Assembly: GCA_963805405.1 (NCBI GenBank)
Contig: CAWDUC010000020.1
Span: forward strand, 1,426,001-1,490,000
Source: JAEUMG01 sp963805405
GTDB taxonomy: Bacteria > Pseudomonadota > Alphaproteobacteria > Rhizobiales > Aestuariivirgaceae
Reading direction: 5' to 3'
DNA length: 64,000 nucleotides
Positions 19,953 through 29,294 of this stretch are shown here, in pieces; position 1 is the first letter of the stretch, and every line of letters begins with the position of its first letter. A program made the position numbers and the translations under genes. The notes under the pieces are model-generated. The model saw nothing but the letters and a program-made list of their open reading frames with translations, did not search any database and was not told the DNA's origin.

Positions 19953-21497
19953 TCAATCGAGCTTCACTGGCACGCTCTGCGCGTGGCGGAAGATATTTTC
20001 GGGATCGTAGGTCTGCTTGACCTGGACGAGACGCGGAAGGTTCTCGCCATAATAGGCGGTCTTCCAGTCGCTCATCCGGTCGCCCGGCCAATTGAGATAG
20101 GAGGCCTTGGTGCCGACGCGGGCGATGAACGCATAGGCCTTGTCGAGCCAGTCATTCAACGCGATCTGGTCATACATGGGCACGGTGAAGTCCCACATGG
20201 CGCCCGCCCGCAACAAGCCGGTGGCGCTGCGGTGGGCATAGGCGGTCGCGGCAGAGGGAATGGTTGCGACCTTGCCGCCGACCCAGCCGAAAAGGCCGAA
20301 TTCGACGAAGCGGTCGCGCCTACCGAACGGAGCTTCGAGCAGGATCGCCACCATCTCGGCGATCTCGGCCTCGGTCAGGGCGCGGTCCATGTAGCGGTTC
20401 ACATCGGCCCAGCCATGGCGCACGCCTGGCGGGCTCGACAACCATTGGGTCGCCTCCCAGAAGCTTCCGGCGCCGAACTCCGGCACCATCGGGTTGAACT
20501 TGATCAACGGCGCAACCAGCGCGCGCAGATCGGCTTCGGAACCGACAAGCGAACCGACGACCTGGAATGACGGATAGACGGCAGGGTTGAGTTGCCAAGG
20601 GGTTGCATCGGGCTCGCCGGCTCGCGGGCTGGAGCGGAGGAAACAGAAGGCGCTGAACTCATCGGGCGCCGTGCCGAGGATGCGTTCGAGCGCAGCATAG
20701 GCGGCGATGGTCGCATCCGCGCCGGCAAATTCCATGGCGAAAAAGGCTACACGTTGCGGCGCCGCGAGAAGTTTGAATGTGAGCGAGGTTTGAATCGCGA
20801 AATTGCCGCCGCCTCCGCCGCGACACGCCCAGAAGAGTTCGGGATTGTCGTTTTCGCTGATTTCGACTTCTTCGCCGGAGGCGAGAACGGCCGTCGTCGA
20901 GCGGAGATGATCGCAGGTGAGGCCGGCCCAGCGGGCATTATCGCCGAGGCCGCCGCCAAGCGTCAGCCCGGCCACGCCGACTTGCGGGCATGTGCCGATT
21001 GGCAGCAGCCACTGCCCGCCGCCCAGCCGGTTCAGCAATTCGCCGTTCACGGCGCCAGCTTCGATGCGGACGAGACCGCTCGCCTTGTCGATCTCGATGC
21101 GGCGCATCTTGCGCGTTACGATGAGAAGCCCGTTGGTCGAAGACATGCCGATATAATTGTGAGCGCCGCCACGGATGGCGAGCGGGACATTTTCCTGGCG
21201 CGCCCAGCCAATGCAGGCGGCGACATCCCCGGGCCCTTCGCAAAGGGCGACGGCAAGCGGCAGGATGCTATCGAAGCGGGTGTTGGCCGAAACCGACCAG
21301 GCCAAATAGTCGGGATCGGTCGGTTCGAGGAGCCGGCCCTGAAGCTTCTTGCGAAGGCCATCGACCGCGGAGGACTTGGCGCTTGCCGCGGTTGCGGCCG
21401 CAGCAATCCGGCTGTGAAGGCCAAGCGCTGTGATGGCGCCGGCCGCGCCACCCAAAAACAGTCGCCGGCTGACGTCCGGCGATCCCGAAACGAACAT
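19953..21497 (-). CDS. Tat-exported FAD-binding oxidoreductase, berberine-bridge type
   Basis: A 514-residue flavoenzyme of the VAO/PCMH fold with a C-terminal BBE motif (YYGENLPRLVQVKQTYDPEN). The N-terminus SRRLFLGGAAGAITALGL is a twin-arginine signal, implying export as a folded FAD protein. Both bicovalent flavin attachment points are visible: His113 in IRGGAHNY and Cys170 in IGTCPQVGVAGLTLGGG. Such enzymes oxidise sugars, alcohols or secondary metabolites with oxygen or another acceptor. No neighbour identifies the substrate. It lies between xseA and the divergent purD. Confidence 0.85.
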   Translation of the reverse strand: MFVSGSPDVSRRLFLGGAAGAITALGLHSRIAAAATAASAKSSAVDGLRKKLQGRLLEPTDPDYLAWSVSANTRFDSILPLAVALCEGPGDVAACIGWARQENVPLAIRGGAHNYIGMSSTNGLLIVTRKMRRIEIDKASGLVRIEAGAVNGELLNRLGGGQWLLPIGTCPQVGVAGLTLGGGLGDNARWAGLTCDHLRSTTAVLASGEEVEISENDNPELFWACRGGGGGNFAIQTSLTFKLLAAPQRVAFFAMEFAGADATIAAYAALERILGTAPDEFSAFCFLRSSPRAGEPDATPWQLNPAVYPSFQVVGSLVGSEADLRALVAPLIKFNPMVPEFGAGSFWEATQWLSSPPGVRHGWADVNRYMDRALTEAEIAEMVAILLEAPFGRRDRFVEFGLFGWVGGKVATIPSAATAYAHRSATGLLRAGAMWDFTVPMYDQIALNDWLDKAYAFIARVGTKASYLNWPGDRMSDWKTAYYGENLPRLVQVKQTYDPENIFRHAQSVPVKLD

Positions 21498-21635
21498 GCT
21501 GCCATCCCTATTCGGGCAGCAAGTTTACGCAGAGATGAATTAAGGAACTGCCTCGGGGACGCCCTACCTTGACAACAGCCATGCTAATGCTGCTTTACGG
21601 GCCTCAGCCACAATCGACCAGATTCCGGTGACTTC

Positions 21636-22904
21636 ATGAACGTACTCCTCATCGGCTCGGGCGGTCGAGAACACGCCCTCGCCTGGGCGATCTCAGCCAG
21701 CCCATTGCTCGGCCATTTCTACTGCGCGCCGGGCAATCCCGGCATCGGCGAGATTGCCGAGTTGGTGGCGGTGGATATCACGAACCATCAGGCGATCGTC
21801 GATTTCTGCCGCGAGGCGCAGATCAAGCTCGTGGTCGTTGGGCCAGAGGCGCCGTTGGTGGCTGGTCTCGCCGATGATCTGAAGATGGCCGGTATCAAGG
21901 TCTTCGGGCCATCGAAAGCTGCCGCGCAGCTCGAAGGTTCCAAGGGCTTCACGAAGGACCTTTGCTCGCGCTTCGGCATTCCGACCGCCGCATACGGACG
22001 CTTCACCAAGCGAGAGGATGCGCTCGCCTATCTAAAACAGCATCCCGCGCCGATCGTCGTCAAGGCGGATGGCCTCGCCGCCGGCAAGGGCGTCACCGTC
22101 GCGATGAATGAAGCAGAAGCCCGGCAAGCGGTCGACGCGGTTTTCGAGGGCCGCTTCGGCGTTGCCGAATGCGTGATCGAGGATTTCCTCGAAGGCGAAG
22201 AGGCAAGCTTCTTTGCGCTCTGTGACGGCGTCAATGCCGTGCCGCTCGGTACCGCGCAGGACCACAAGCGGGTCGGCGAAAAAGATACCGGACCCAATAC
22301 CGGCGGCATGGGCGCTTACTCGCCGGCGCCGGTCATGACGACGGAGCTTTGCCGGATTGCTTTCGACGAAATTATCGCCCCGACGGTCAAGGCGCTCGCC
22401 GGAATGGGAACGCCCTATGTCGGTGTTCTCTATGCCGGTTTGATGCTGACGGATTCCGGACCAAAACTCATCGAGTACAATGTGCGTTTCGGCGATCCCG
22501 AAACGCAGGTGCTGCTAATGCGGCTCAAGGACGACATACTGACGCTTATGCTCTCGGCCTGCGACGGCACGCTCGACCGTATTTCCGTGCGCTGGCACGA
22601 GGATACGGCATTGACCGTCGTCATGGCGGCGCGCGGCTATCCAGGTGATGTCGTGAAGGGCGGCGAGATTCGCGGCCTCGATTCAGCGCGCGCGCAGGAA
22701 GGTGTCGAGATTTTCCATGCCGGCACGTCGCTACGGGGAGATCAATTGATCGCCACCGGCGGGCGTGTGCTCAATGTGACGGCGCTCGGCGCCACGGTTG
22801 CTCAGGCGCAAAGGCGAGCCTATGCGGCGGTCGACGCAATCGACTGGCCCGAGGGATTCTGCCGGCGCGATATCGGCTGGCGCGCCATTGCACGCCATGG
22901 CTGA
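21636..22904 (+). CDS. purD: Phosphoribosylamine--glycine ligase
   Basis: A 422-residue ATP-grasp enzyme of the second step of purine synthesis (5-phosphoribosylamine + glycine + ATP to GAR). Intact motifs include LLIGSGGREHALAW, VVVGPEAPLVAGLADDL, VVKADGLAAGKGVTV, TGPNTGGMGAYSP and EYNVRFGDPETQ. Length and order are standard. The last eight bases overlap the start of the adenylate cyclase gene. Confidence 0.96.
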   Translation: MNVLLIGSGGREHALAWAISASPLLGHFYCAPGNPGIGEIAELVAVDITNHQAIVDFCREAQIKLVVVGPEAPLVAGLADDLKMAGIKVFGPSKAAAQLEGSKGFTKDLCSRFGIPTAAYGRFTKREDALAYLKQHPAPIVVKADGLAAGKGVTVAMNEAEARQAVDAVFEGRFGVAECVIEDFLEGEEASFFALCDGVNAVPLGTAQDHKRVGEKDTGPNTGGMGAYSPAPVMTTELCRIAFDEIIAPTVKALAGMGTPYVGVLYAGLMLTDSGPKLIEYNVRFGDPETQVLLMRLKDDILTLMLSACDGTLDRISVRWHEDTALTVVMAARGYPGDVVKGGEIRGLDSARAQEGVEIFHAGTSLRGDQLIATGGRVLNVTALGATVAQAQRRAYAAVDAIDWPEGFCRRDIGWRAIARHG

Positions 22905-24072
22905 TATCGCATTACTTGCCGGACGCCTCGGTCCGTGGCTGGTCAAGGCGGCGGCACAGCATCGCAAGATGCGCGATCTTCACGCCGCCTATTGCAGCTT
23001 TCTCTACGAGGCCGGAATTCCGTTGTGGCGCTCATCGCTGGCGCTTGAGGTCTTGCATCCGGAAATGACCGGCGCGCAGGTCATCTGGACGGCCGGCGAT
23101 ATCAAGGTGACCGACCAGACACGGCGTTATGTGCAGGAATTGGGCGCCTATGAGAACAGCCCGGTGCGGATCGTCGATGAAACCAATCGCTTGTTTCGTC
23201 GCCGGCTCGATGTGCCGGCGCCGGATCTTCCCGTCCTCGAAGAATTGCGCGAGGCCGGCGCCACCGATTATCTCGCCATGCCCTTCCCCTTCATCGACAA
23301 GACGCGCTCGGCCTTGATCTCCTACGCAACACTCGATCCGAACGGCTTCGGCGACGATCATATCGCAGCCTTGGAGCAAGCGACCGCGCAACTCGGGCCT
23401 TACGCCGAACGCAACGTGCTGCGGACCATCGCCATCGATCTCCTCAATACCTATATCGGGCGACGCAGCGGCGAGAAGGTATTCAATGGCGCGATTGATC
23501 GCGGCGCGTCGGAAATCATCCCTGCTGCCATCCTCATGGCCGATCTTCGCGGCTTCACACGCTATTCCGACGCGCAGCCCATCCCGGTCGTTCTCGACAC
23601 GCTCAATGAATTTTTCGATGCGATTGTCGGGCCGATCGAGGAGAATGGCGGTGAGGTCTTGAAATTCATCGGCGATGGATTGCTGGCGATCTTTTCTGCC
23701 GACCGGCGCGAGCTAGGGCCGCGATGTTGCGAGGCACTGGCAGGGGCACGCGAAGCGCGAGTGCGGATCGCGACACTCAACTTCGAACGGGTGGAGCGCG
23801 AATTGTCGCCGCTCAGCTTTGGCATGGCCCTGCATGCCGGCGATATCGCCTATGGCAATATCGGCAGCAGGCTCAGGCTGGATTTCACGGCGATCGGCCC
23901 GGCGGTCAACCACACCAGCCGGCTCATGGAACTCACGAAGACCCTGGGCCGCGATGTGCTGGTCTCGGAAACCTTCCAGGCTTTGTGCGGCCAGCCGCTC
24001 CAGGATCTCGGCCCGCAGATGCTGCGCGATGTCAGCCCTGCCCAGCGGATTTTCGCAATCCCATCAGAGTAA
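22897..24072 (+). CDS. Class III adenylate cyclase, soluble, with N-terminal sensory region
   Basis: A 391-residue protein: residues 1-200 form an uncharacterised soluble sensor-like region and 205-385 a class III cyclase domain. Catalytic features are intact: metal-binding Asp216 (AAILMADLRGFTRYSD) and Asp260 (LKFIGDGLLAIF), adenine-selecting Lys256 and Asp329 (RLDFTAIG), and transition-state Asn338 and Arg342 (VNHTSRL). It should make cAMP. The start overlaps purD by eight bases. The signal sensed is unknown; I see no PAS, GAF or membrane segment with confidence. Confidence 0.85.
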   Translation: MADIALLAGRLGPWLVKAAAQHRKMRDLHAAYCSFLYEAGIPLWRSSLALEVLHPEMTGAQVIWTAGDIKVTDQTRRYVQELGAYENSPVRIVDETNRLFRRRLDVPAPDLPVLEELREAGATDYLAMPFPFIDKTRSALISYATLDPNGFGDDHIAALEQATAQLGPYAERNVLRTIAIDLLNTYIGRRSGEKVFNGAIDRGASEIIPAAILMADLRGFTRYSDAQPIPVVLDTLNEFFDAIVGPIEENGGEVLKFIGDGLLAIFSADRRELGPRCCEALAGAREARVRIATLNFERVERELSPLSFGMALHAGDIAYGNIGSRLRLDFTAIGPAVNHTSRLMELTKTLGRDVLVSETFQALCGQPLQDLGPQMLRDVSPAQRIFAIPSE

Positions 24073-24128
24073 ACCGCGACCGTCGCACGGAGGTTCAATC
24101 CGACGTGAACTTGCTCTAAACTTGCCCC

Positions 24129-25058
24129 ATGAGCGCGCTTTTTCCCAATACCCGCGAGGTGCGGTTCCAGGCCGGCAATACCGAGATTTTTGCACGCGTC
24201 GGTGGGCACGGACCGCCGCTTCTGCTGCTACACGGTTTTCCCCAGACGCATGCCATGTGGCACCGGATCGCGCCGCAGCTTATGGAGGAGTTCAGCTGCG
24301 TTATTCCGGACTTGCGCGGCTATGGCTTCTCCTCCTGCCCCGCCAATGATCCGGAGAATTTCACCTATTCGAAGCGCGCCATGGCGGGCGACATGCGGCA
24401 GCTGATGCAGAGCCTCGGACATCGCCGCTTCGCGGTCGCAGGCCATGATCGCGGGGCGCGCGTCGCCTATCGCATGGCGCTGGACACGCCGGACAGCGTT
24501 CGGTGCCTTGCGATCCTCGATATCGTGCCCACTTACGACATGTGGCACAATTTCACCGTGACGCTGGCGATGAAGACCTATCACTGGCTATTTCTTGCAC
24601 AACCCAATCCCCTGCCGGAAATGCTGATCGAGCCCAACCCCGTCGCCTATCTCGATTTCACGATTGCAAGCTGGACCAAGACGCGCGACCTCTCGGCCTT
24701 CGATCCCGCGGCGCTTGCGGAGTATCGCCTGCATTACGCGACGCCGGAACATGTGCATGCGACCTGCAACGACTATCGCGCCGGACAGACCTACGACCTC
24801 AAGGCGGACGAGGCCGACCGTGCCGCAAACCGCAAGATCGATTGCCCGACGCTCGTGCTGTGGGGCGATGCCGGCATTCCCGCGACGAAGCGCGGCGGCA
24901 CCGACGTCGAAGCCGACGATCCATTGAACGTTTGGGGTGCGTGGTGCACGAATTTGCGTGGCGCCGGCATCGACTCGGGGCATTTCATTACCGAGGAAAA
25001 TCCGGAGCAGACGCTGGCGCAGCTTCTCCCCTTCCTGCGGGAATTCGGGCTGCAATGA
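24129..25058 (+). CDS. Alpha/beta hydrolase, probable fluoroacetate/haloacetate dehalogenase
   Basis: A 309-residue hydrolase. The nucleophile is Asp107 in AGHDRGARVAYRM, followed by acid Asp131 (AILDIVPTY) and His285 (DSGHFITEENP). The carboxylate and fluoride pocket of the well-studied Rhodopseudomonas palustris fluoroacetate dehalogenase (Arg111, Arg114, His155, Trp156, Tyr219) has counterparts at Arg108, Arg111, His152, Trp153 and Tyr216, all at the same offset. Cleavage of the C-F bond of fluoroacetate is therefore likely, though other 2-haloacids or epoxides cannot be excluded. The TGA overlaps the next ATG. Confidence 0.87.
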   Translation: MSALFPNTREVRFQAGNTEIFARVGGHGPPLLLLHGFPQTHAMWHRIAPQLMEEFSCVIPDLRGYGFSSCPANDPENFTYSKRAMAGDMRQLMQSLGHRRFAVAGHDRGARVAYRMALDTPDSVRCLAILDIVPTYDMWHNFTVTLAMKTYHWLFLAQPNPLPEMLIEPNPVAYLDFTIASWTKTRDLSAFDPAALAEYRLHYATPEHVHATCNDYRAGQTYDLKADEADRAANRKIDCPTLVLWGDAGIPATKRGGTDVEADDPLNVWGAWCTNLRGAGIDSGHFITEENPEQTLAQLLPFLREFGLQ

Positions 25059-25525
25059 CTTCGTTGGAATTCCGCGACGCCCGCCGCGACGACGTCCCGG
25101 CAATCATAGCCCTTCTTGCCGCCGACTCGCTCGGCGCAACGCGCGAGCCAACAAATGGCAGTTTGCCGGAAAGTATCTGGAAGGCCTTCGATGTCATTTC
25201 GCGCGATCCCAATAATCGCCAGATCGTCGTCGAACTGGCCGGCAGGATTGTCGGCTGCATGCAGCTTACGCTCATTCCCGGCCTCACCTATTCGGGTGGA
25301 ACGCGGCTGCAGATCGAAGGCGTGAGAGTGGCCGAAGATTTGCGCCGCCAGGGAATCGGCCGCAGCATGTTCGCCTGGGCGATCGCGGATGCACGCCAAA
25401 ATGGCATTCGCCTCGTACAACTCACGCATCACACGTCGCGGGGCCCTGCAGATGCGTTCTACCGCAGCCTCGGCTTCACGCCATCGCATGTCGGCATGAA
25501 GCTTGATCTGGGTGTCAGCACGTGA
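25055..25525 (+). CDS. GNAT family N-acetyltransferase
   Basis: A 156-residue GNAT domain: LEFRDARRDDVPAIIALLAA, then the acetyl-CoA loop VRVAEDLRRQGIGRSMFAW (R-x-x-G-I-G type), then QLTHHTSRGPADAFYRSLGF. The acceptor substrate is unknown. Both ends overlap neighbours: ATGA with the dehalogenase-like gene and GTGA with the phosphotransferase gene, so it belongs to a tightly coupled set. Confidence 0.88.
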   Translation: MTSLEFRDARRDDVPAIIALLAADSLGATREPTNGSLPESIWKAFDVISRDPNNRQIVVELAGRIVGCMQLTLIPGLTYSGGTRLQIEGVRVAEDLRRQGIGRSMFAWAIADARQNGIRLVQLTHHTSRGPADAFYRSLGFTPSHVGMKLDLGVST

Positions 25526-26605
25526 GCGGACGGCTCGATCGCCAAGAGGCCTTTGCCGGCACGCAGCCGGTTTTGCCGGCGCATCACATCGATGCGGTGC
25601 GACTGGCCGATTATCTCAGATCGCATATCGAGGGCTTGGCCGGGCCCATACAGATCGAACAGTTCAAGGGCGGTCAGTCCAATCCGACCTACAAGCTCAC
25701 GACGCCACCGGCGAGCTACGTGCTGCGGCGCAAGCCACCGGGAAAACTGCTCGCCTCGGCGCATGCGGTCGATCGCGAGTTCAGGATCATATCGGCGCTA
25801 TCCGGCGCCCAGTTTCCCGGTACCGAAGCCAGTTCATCTGTGCGCCGACGAGACCGTCATCGGCAGCATGTTTTACGTGATGGATTATGTGCCCGGACGG
25901 GTCTTCTGGTACCCTTGGGCAGCAGGCCTTGATGCAAAGGGTCGTGCCGCGCTTTTCGATTCGCTCAATGAAACCATTGCCCGGCTTCATAGTTTCGACC
26001 CTATCGAGCTTGGTCTCGGCGATTACGGCCGGTCGCAAGGTTACGTGGCGCGCCAAATCAAACGCTGGTCGGAGCAGTATCGTGCGTCCGAAACACGTGC
26101 TATCCCGGCAATGGAAAGGTTAATCGAGTGGCTGCCTGGCGCCTGCCCGGCCGATCAGCCTGCGGCGATCATCCACGGCGACTTCCGCCTTGACAATTGC
26201 ATCATAGATTTGCACCAGCCGCGGATCATCGCCGTTCTTGACTGGGAATTGTCGACGCTGGGAGATCCCGTGGCCGATTTCACTTATCATCTCATGCAAT
26301 GGTACATGCCGATATCGAATACCGGAGCCGGGGTGGGAACGCTCAAAGGTCACGAAGACGAGCCGGGGCTACCGGCCCTCGCCGATTATGTCAGCGCTTA
26401 TTGCCGACGCACAGGGCGCGCCGGGATCGAAAATCTAGACGTGTATCTCGCCTATAATTTCTTCCGGATCGCAGCGATACTCCAGGGCATCGCGGGGCGG
26501 GTGCGAGACGGCACCGCCGCCAATGCCCATGCTGCCACGATGGAAAGCCAGGTCGAGCCCTTGGCCGAAACCGGCTGGGGCTTTGCGATGAGGGCAGGCG
26601 CATGA
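25522..26605 (+). CDS. APH-like phosphotransferase family protein (frameshifted)
   Basis: About 360 residues of the aminoglycoside-phosphotransferase fold, in the branch often annotated next to acyl-CoA dehydrogenases. Motifs are IEQFKGGQSNPTYKLTT and VLRRKPPGK, the catalytic loop IIHGDFRLDNCII with Brenner Asp and Asn, and the metal site AVLDWELSTLGDPVADF. The start is a GTG inside the stop of the GNAT gene. The frame changes near 25817 (extra C in TTTCCCGG), after which VPKPVHLCADETVIGSMFYV restores the family pattern. The phosphoacceptor is unknown and antibiotic resistance is not implied. Confidence 0.85.
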
Positions 26606-27438
26606 CGACACCGCGCATCGGGCTCGCATTGGGCGGTGGCAGCGCGCGCGGTCTGGCCCATATCCCGATCCTCGAGGCTTTCGACGAGATCGGCATCAGG
26701 CCGGCGGTCATTGCCGGTTGCAGCATGGGGGCATTGATCGGCGCGGCCTATGCGTCCGGCATTCCGGCGAAGGAATTGCGCGCGCATACGCAGCGGCTCC
26801 TCGTCAACAAGATCGTCGCCATGCGCTATGTCTTCGGGGCGAAGAAATCGCGGCTCGGAGACCTGCTGTCGCTCAAAGGCTTGAGTTCGGTCCATATCCA
26901 GGGCGAGAAGCTCGTGAGCCTCGCCTTTCCCGAAGGCGTGGCCAAACGTGTCGAAGACACGCTTATCCCGTTCAAGATTATCACCACCGATTTCGAGCGC
27001 CTGGAAGAAAGGGTCATCACCGAAGGCCCTATGGTGCAGGCGATCGCGGCGTCGATCGCCATCCCCGGCGTCATTTCCGGCCCAAAGATCGATGGCCGCA
27101 TCCACGTCGATGGCGGCGTGTGCAATCCGGTACCGTTCGATCATGTGCGGGCGGGCTGCGATCTCGTCGTGGCGGTGGACGTGACCGGGCGGCCGCGCTC
27201 GACGGGGCGCATCCATCCCACCAACCGGGAACTGGCGCTCGGCTCGATGTTCATCATGTTCCATCAGATTGCGCGGCTCAGACGGACTGTGTCGCCGCCC
27301 GATATCTATGTCGAACCACCGGTCGACCAGTTCAGGGGCAATCACTTCTTTCGCTCGCAGGAATTGTTCGATGCCGCCGAGCCCGCCAAGGAATGGCTCA
27401 AGCGCGCGCTCGAAAGCCGGATCAAGAAGATTGCTTAA
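26602..27438 (+). CDS. Patatin-like phospholipase family protein (RssA-like)
   Basis: A 278-residue Ser-Asp dyad lipase fold. The oxyanion loop IGLALGGGSARGLAH, nucleophile GCSMG and catalytic Asp in HVDGGVCNPVPF are intact. Relatives cleave acyl esters of phospholipids or act in quality control; many bacterial members have no known substrate. The ATG overlaps the stop of the phosphotransferase gene. The gene converges on tadA. Confidence 0.9.
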   Translation: MTTPRIGLALGGGSARGLAHIPILEAFDEIGIRPAVIAGCSMGALIGAAYASGIPAKELRAHTQRLLVNKIVAMRYVFGAKKSRLGDLLSLKGLSSVHIQGEKLVSLAFPEGVAKRVEDTLIPFKIITTDFERLEERVITEGPMVQAIAASIAIPGVISGPKIDGRIHVDGGVCNPVPFDHVRAGCDLVVAVDVTGRPRSTGRIHPTNRELALGSMFIMFHQIARLRRTVSPPDIYVEPPVDQFRGNHFFRSQELFDAAEPAKEWLKRALESRIKKIA

Positions 27439-27459
27439 AAGTCGAGTCCCTAGAATCGT

Positions 27460-27915
27460 TTAGCGGCGATCCTTGAAGAACTGAATCAAGAGAGCGCTGG
27501 CCGGCTCGGCGCCGATGCCGCCATAGATTTCGGGCCGATGATGGCAGGTCGACTGTTGGAAAAAGCGCGGACCGTTCTCGACTGCGCCCATCTTCTCGTC
27601 CGCAGCGCCGAAATAAAGCCGGCCAATGCGGGCGAAGGAAATGGCCGCGGCGCACATCGCACAGGGCTCCAACGTCACATAGAGATCGCAATCGGTCAGC
27701 CGTTCGCTACCAAGCTTGCGCGCGGCCTCCCGGATCGCCAGCAATTCGGCATGGGCGGTCGGGTCGCGATCAGCAAGCGTCCGGTTGCCGGCGGCGGCCA
27801 GCACAGTGCCGGCACGGTCGGTGACGACGCAGCCGACCGGCACCTCGCCGCGCTTACCTGCGGCCTCGGCTTGCGCCAAGGCATGCAACATGGGCTCTGG
27901 CAGTTTGAACGACAT
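27460..27915 (-). CDS. tadA: tRNA-specific adenosine deaminase / nucleoside deaminase
   Basis: A 151-residue cytidine-deaminase fold protein converting the wobble adenosine of tRNA-Arg(ACG) to inosine. The zinc site is complete: HAE in DPTAHAELLAIREA and PCxxC in LEPCAMCAAAI, with the family segment YFGAADEKMGAVEN. It is divergent from the pseudouridine synthase gene, with starts only tens of bases apart, an arrangement conserved in Rhizobiales. Confidence 0.92.
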   Translation of the reverse strand: MSFKLPEPMLHALAQAEAAGKRGEVPVGCVVTDRAGTVLAAAGNRTLADRDPTAHAELLAIREAARKLGSERLTDCDLYVTLEPCAMCAAAISFARIGRLYFGAADEKMGAVENGPRFFQQSTCHHRPEIYGGIGAEPASALLIQFFKDRR

Positions 27916-27952
27916 CGTGGTTCAGATGAACGGTGAAGCGAGGCCGGTCAAG

Positions 27953-28729
27953 ATGAGCGAATTTGAAGGTGAACGCATTGCCAAGGTGATCGCCAGGGCG
28001 GGCGTTTGCTCGCGCCGCGATGCAGAGCGACTGATCGAAGAGGGCCGGGTTCACCTCAACGGCAAGCCCCTTGCCTCGCCTGCCGTCAATGTTGGGCCGG
28101 GAGATGCCGTAACCGTCGACGGCGTGCCCCTTCCCGCCCCCGAACGGGCACGGCTCTGGCGTTATAACAAGCCGCCTGGACTGGTTGTCAGCCACAAGGA
28201 CCCGCAAGGGCGGCCAACGGTATTCGAAAAGCTCAAGACGCAATTGCCCCGCGTGGTCTCGATCGGCCGGCTTGATCTCAACACCGAGGGGTTACTGTTG
28301 CTGACGAATGACGGAGGACTCGAACGCCAGCTTGAATTGCCGGCCAATGGCTGGATCAGGCGCTATCGGGTGAGGGTCTATGGCAGGCCCGACCCGGAAG
28401 TGCTCGCCAAGCTCAAGGATGGTGTCACGATCGAGAACGTCAAATATGGTTCGATCGATGCGGTGATCGACAAATTGCAGGGCGACAATGCGTGGCTCAC
28501 GGTTGCCATCCGCGAGGGCAAGAACCGCGAAGTGAAGAAGGTGTGCGATCATCTCGGATTGCGAGTGAACCGCCTGATCAGGGTCGCCTTCGGACCGTTT
28601 CAACTTGGCGACCTGGTGCGCGGTGGGCTAGAGGAAGTGCCGCCCAAGGTGCTGCGCGACCAGCTCGGCGGGAAGATCGAGGCGGGACACGCGCATGCGC
28701 ATCGTCGGGGGAAAGTTCAAAGGCCATAG
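27953..28729 (+). CDS. RsuA/RluB family pseudouridine synthase
   Basis: About 258 residues: an N-terminal S4 RNA-binding domain (RIAKVIARAGVCSRRDAERL) and the catalytic domain with the active-site Asp in IGRLDLNTEGLLLLTNDG, followed by REGKNREVKKVCDHLGLRV. It isomerises uridine in ribosomal RNA; whether the site is in 23S (RluB-like) or 16S (RsuA-like) is not decided here. The start giving MSEFEGERIAK has a GCGAGG site; an in-frame ATG nine codons earlier is possible. The 3' end overlaps rsmD by 35 bases. Confidence 0.9.
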   Translation: MSEFEGERIAKVIARAGVCSRRDAERLIEEGRVHLNGKPLASPAVNVGPGDAVTVDGVPLPAPERARLWRYNKPPGLVVSHKDPQGRPTVFEKLKTQLPRVVSIGRLDLNTEGLLLLTNDGGLERQLELPANGWIRRYRVRVYGRPDPEVLAKLKDGVTIENVKYGSIDAVIDKLQGDNAWLTVAIREGKNREVKKVCDHLGLRVNRLIRVAFGPFQLGDLVRGGLEEVPPKVLRDQLGGKIEAGHAHAHRRGKVQRP

Positions 28730-29294
28730 TCTGGCGAGCCCGGCCGGCAGCGCGACACGGCCGACCTCCGATCGGGTGCGCGAGGCGATCTTCAATATCC
28801 TCGCGCATGGCATCGAGGATTTTGCGCTCGACGGCGCGCGGGTGCTCGATCTTTTCGCCGGCACCGGCGCCATGGGGCTCGAGGCGGTTTCGCGGGGCGC
28901 GCGCTTCTGTCAGTTCGTCGACGACAGTGCCGAAGCGCGGGGGCTGATCGGGCGCAATGCCGACGCGCTGGGCGTGATCGGCCAAGTGAAGATCTGGCGC
29001 CGCGATGCGACGCGGCTCGGCCCATGCGCCCCTCAGCCGGGATACGGTCTTGCCTTTGCCGATCCGCCCTATGGCAAGGGATTGGGAAGCAAGGCGCTCG
29101 CCTCGCTGGTCGAAGGCGGCTGGCTCATGCCAAGCGCGGTTGTTGTGGTCGAAGAAGCATTGGCGGCGGAGTTGATCGCACCGGAGTCGCTGTCGTTGCT
29201 CAGCCAGCGCGACTATGGCGAGACGCAGGTGCGGTTTTATCGACTTTCACCCCGTCCCCTTGTGGAAGAGGGAAGTTTACCTCCTCCCGAATAA
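28695..29294 (+). CDS. rsmD: 16S rRNA (guanine(966)-N(2))-methyltransferase
   Basis: A 199-residue SAM-dependent methyltransferase modifying G966 of 16S rRNA. The start MRIVGGKFKGHSL, TRPTSDRVREAIFNIL, SAM-binding VLDLFAGTGAMGLEA and catalytic ADPPYG are all present. The last 15 residues are Pro/Glu-rich and overlap the end of mutL, probably because the stop lies in a repeat-like stretch. It is co-directional with the pseudouridine synthase gene, a standard pair. Confidence 0.93.
   Translation: MRIVGGKFKGHSLASPAGSATRPTSDRVREAIFNILAHGIEDFALDGARVLDLFAGTGAMGLEAVSRGARFCQFVDDSAEARGLIGRNADALGVIGQVKIWRRDATRLGPCAPQPGYGLAFADPPYGKGLGSKALASLVEGGWLMPSAVVVVEEALAAELIAPESLSLLSQRDYGETQVRFYRLSPRPLVEEGSLPPPE

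Noticed and set aside
25522..26605. Aminoglycoside resistance gene
   Set aside because: The fold is APH-like, but the sequence belongs to a broad phosphotransferase branch common in environmental bacteria, with no drug-specific features or mobile context.
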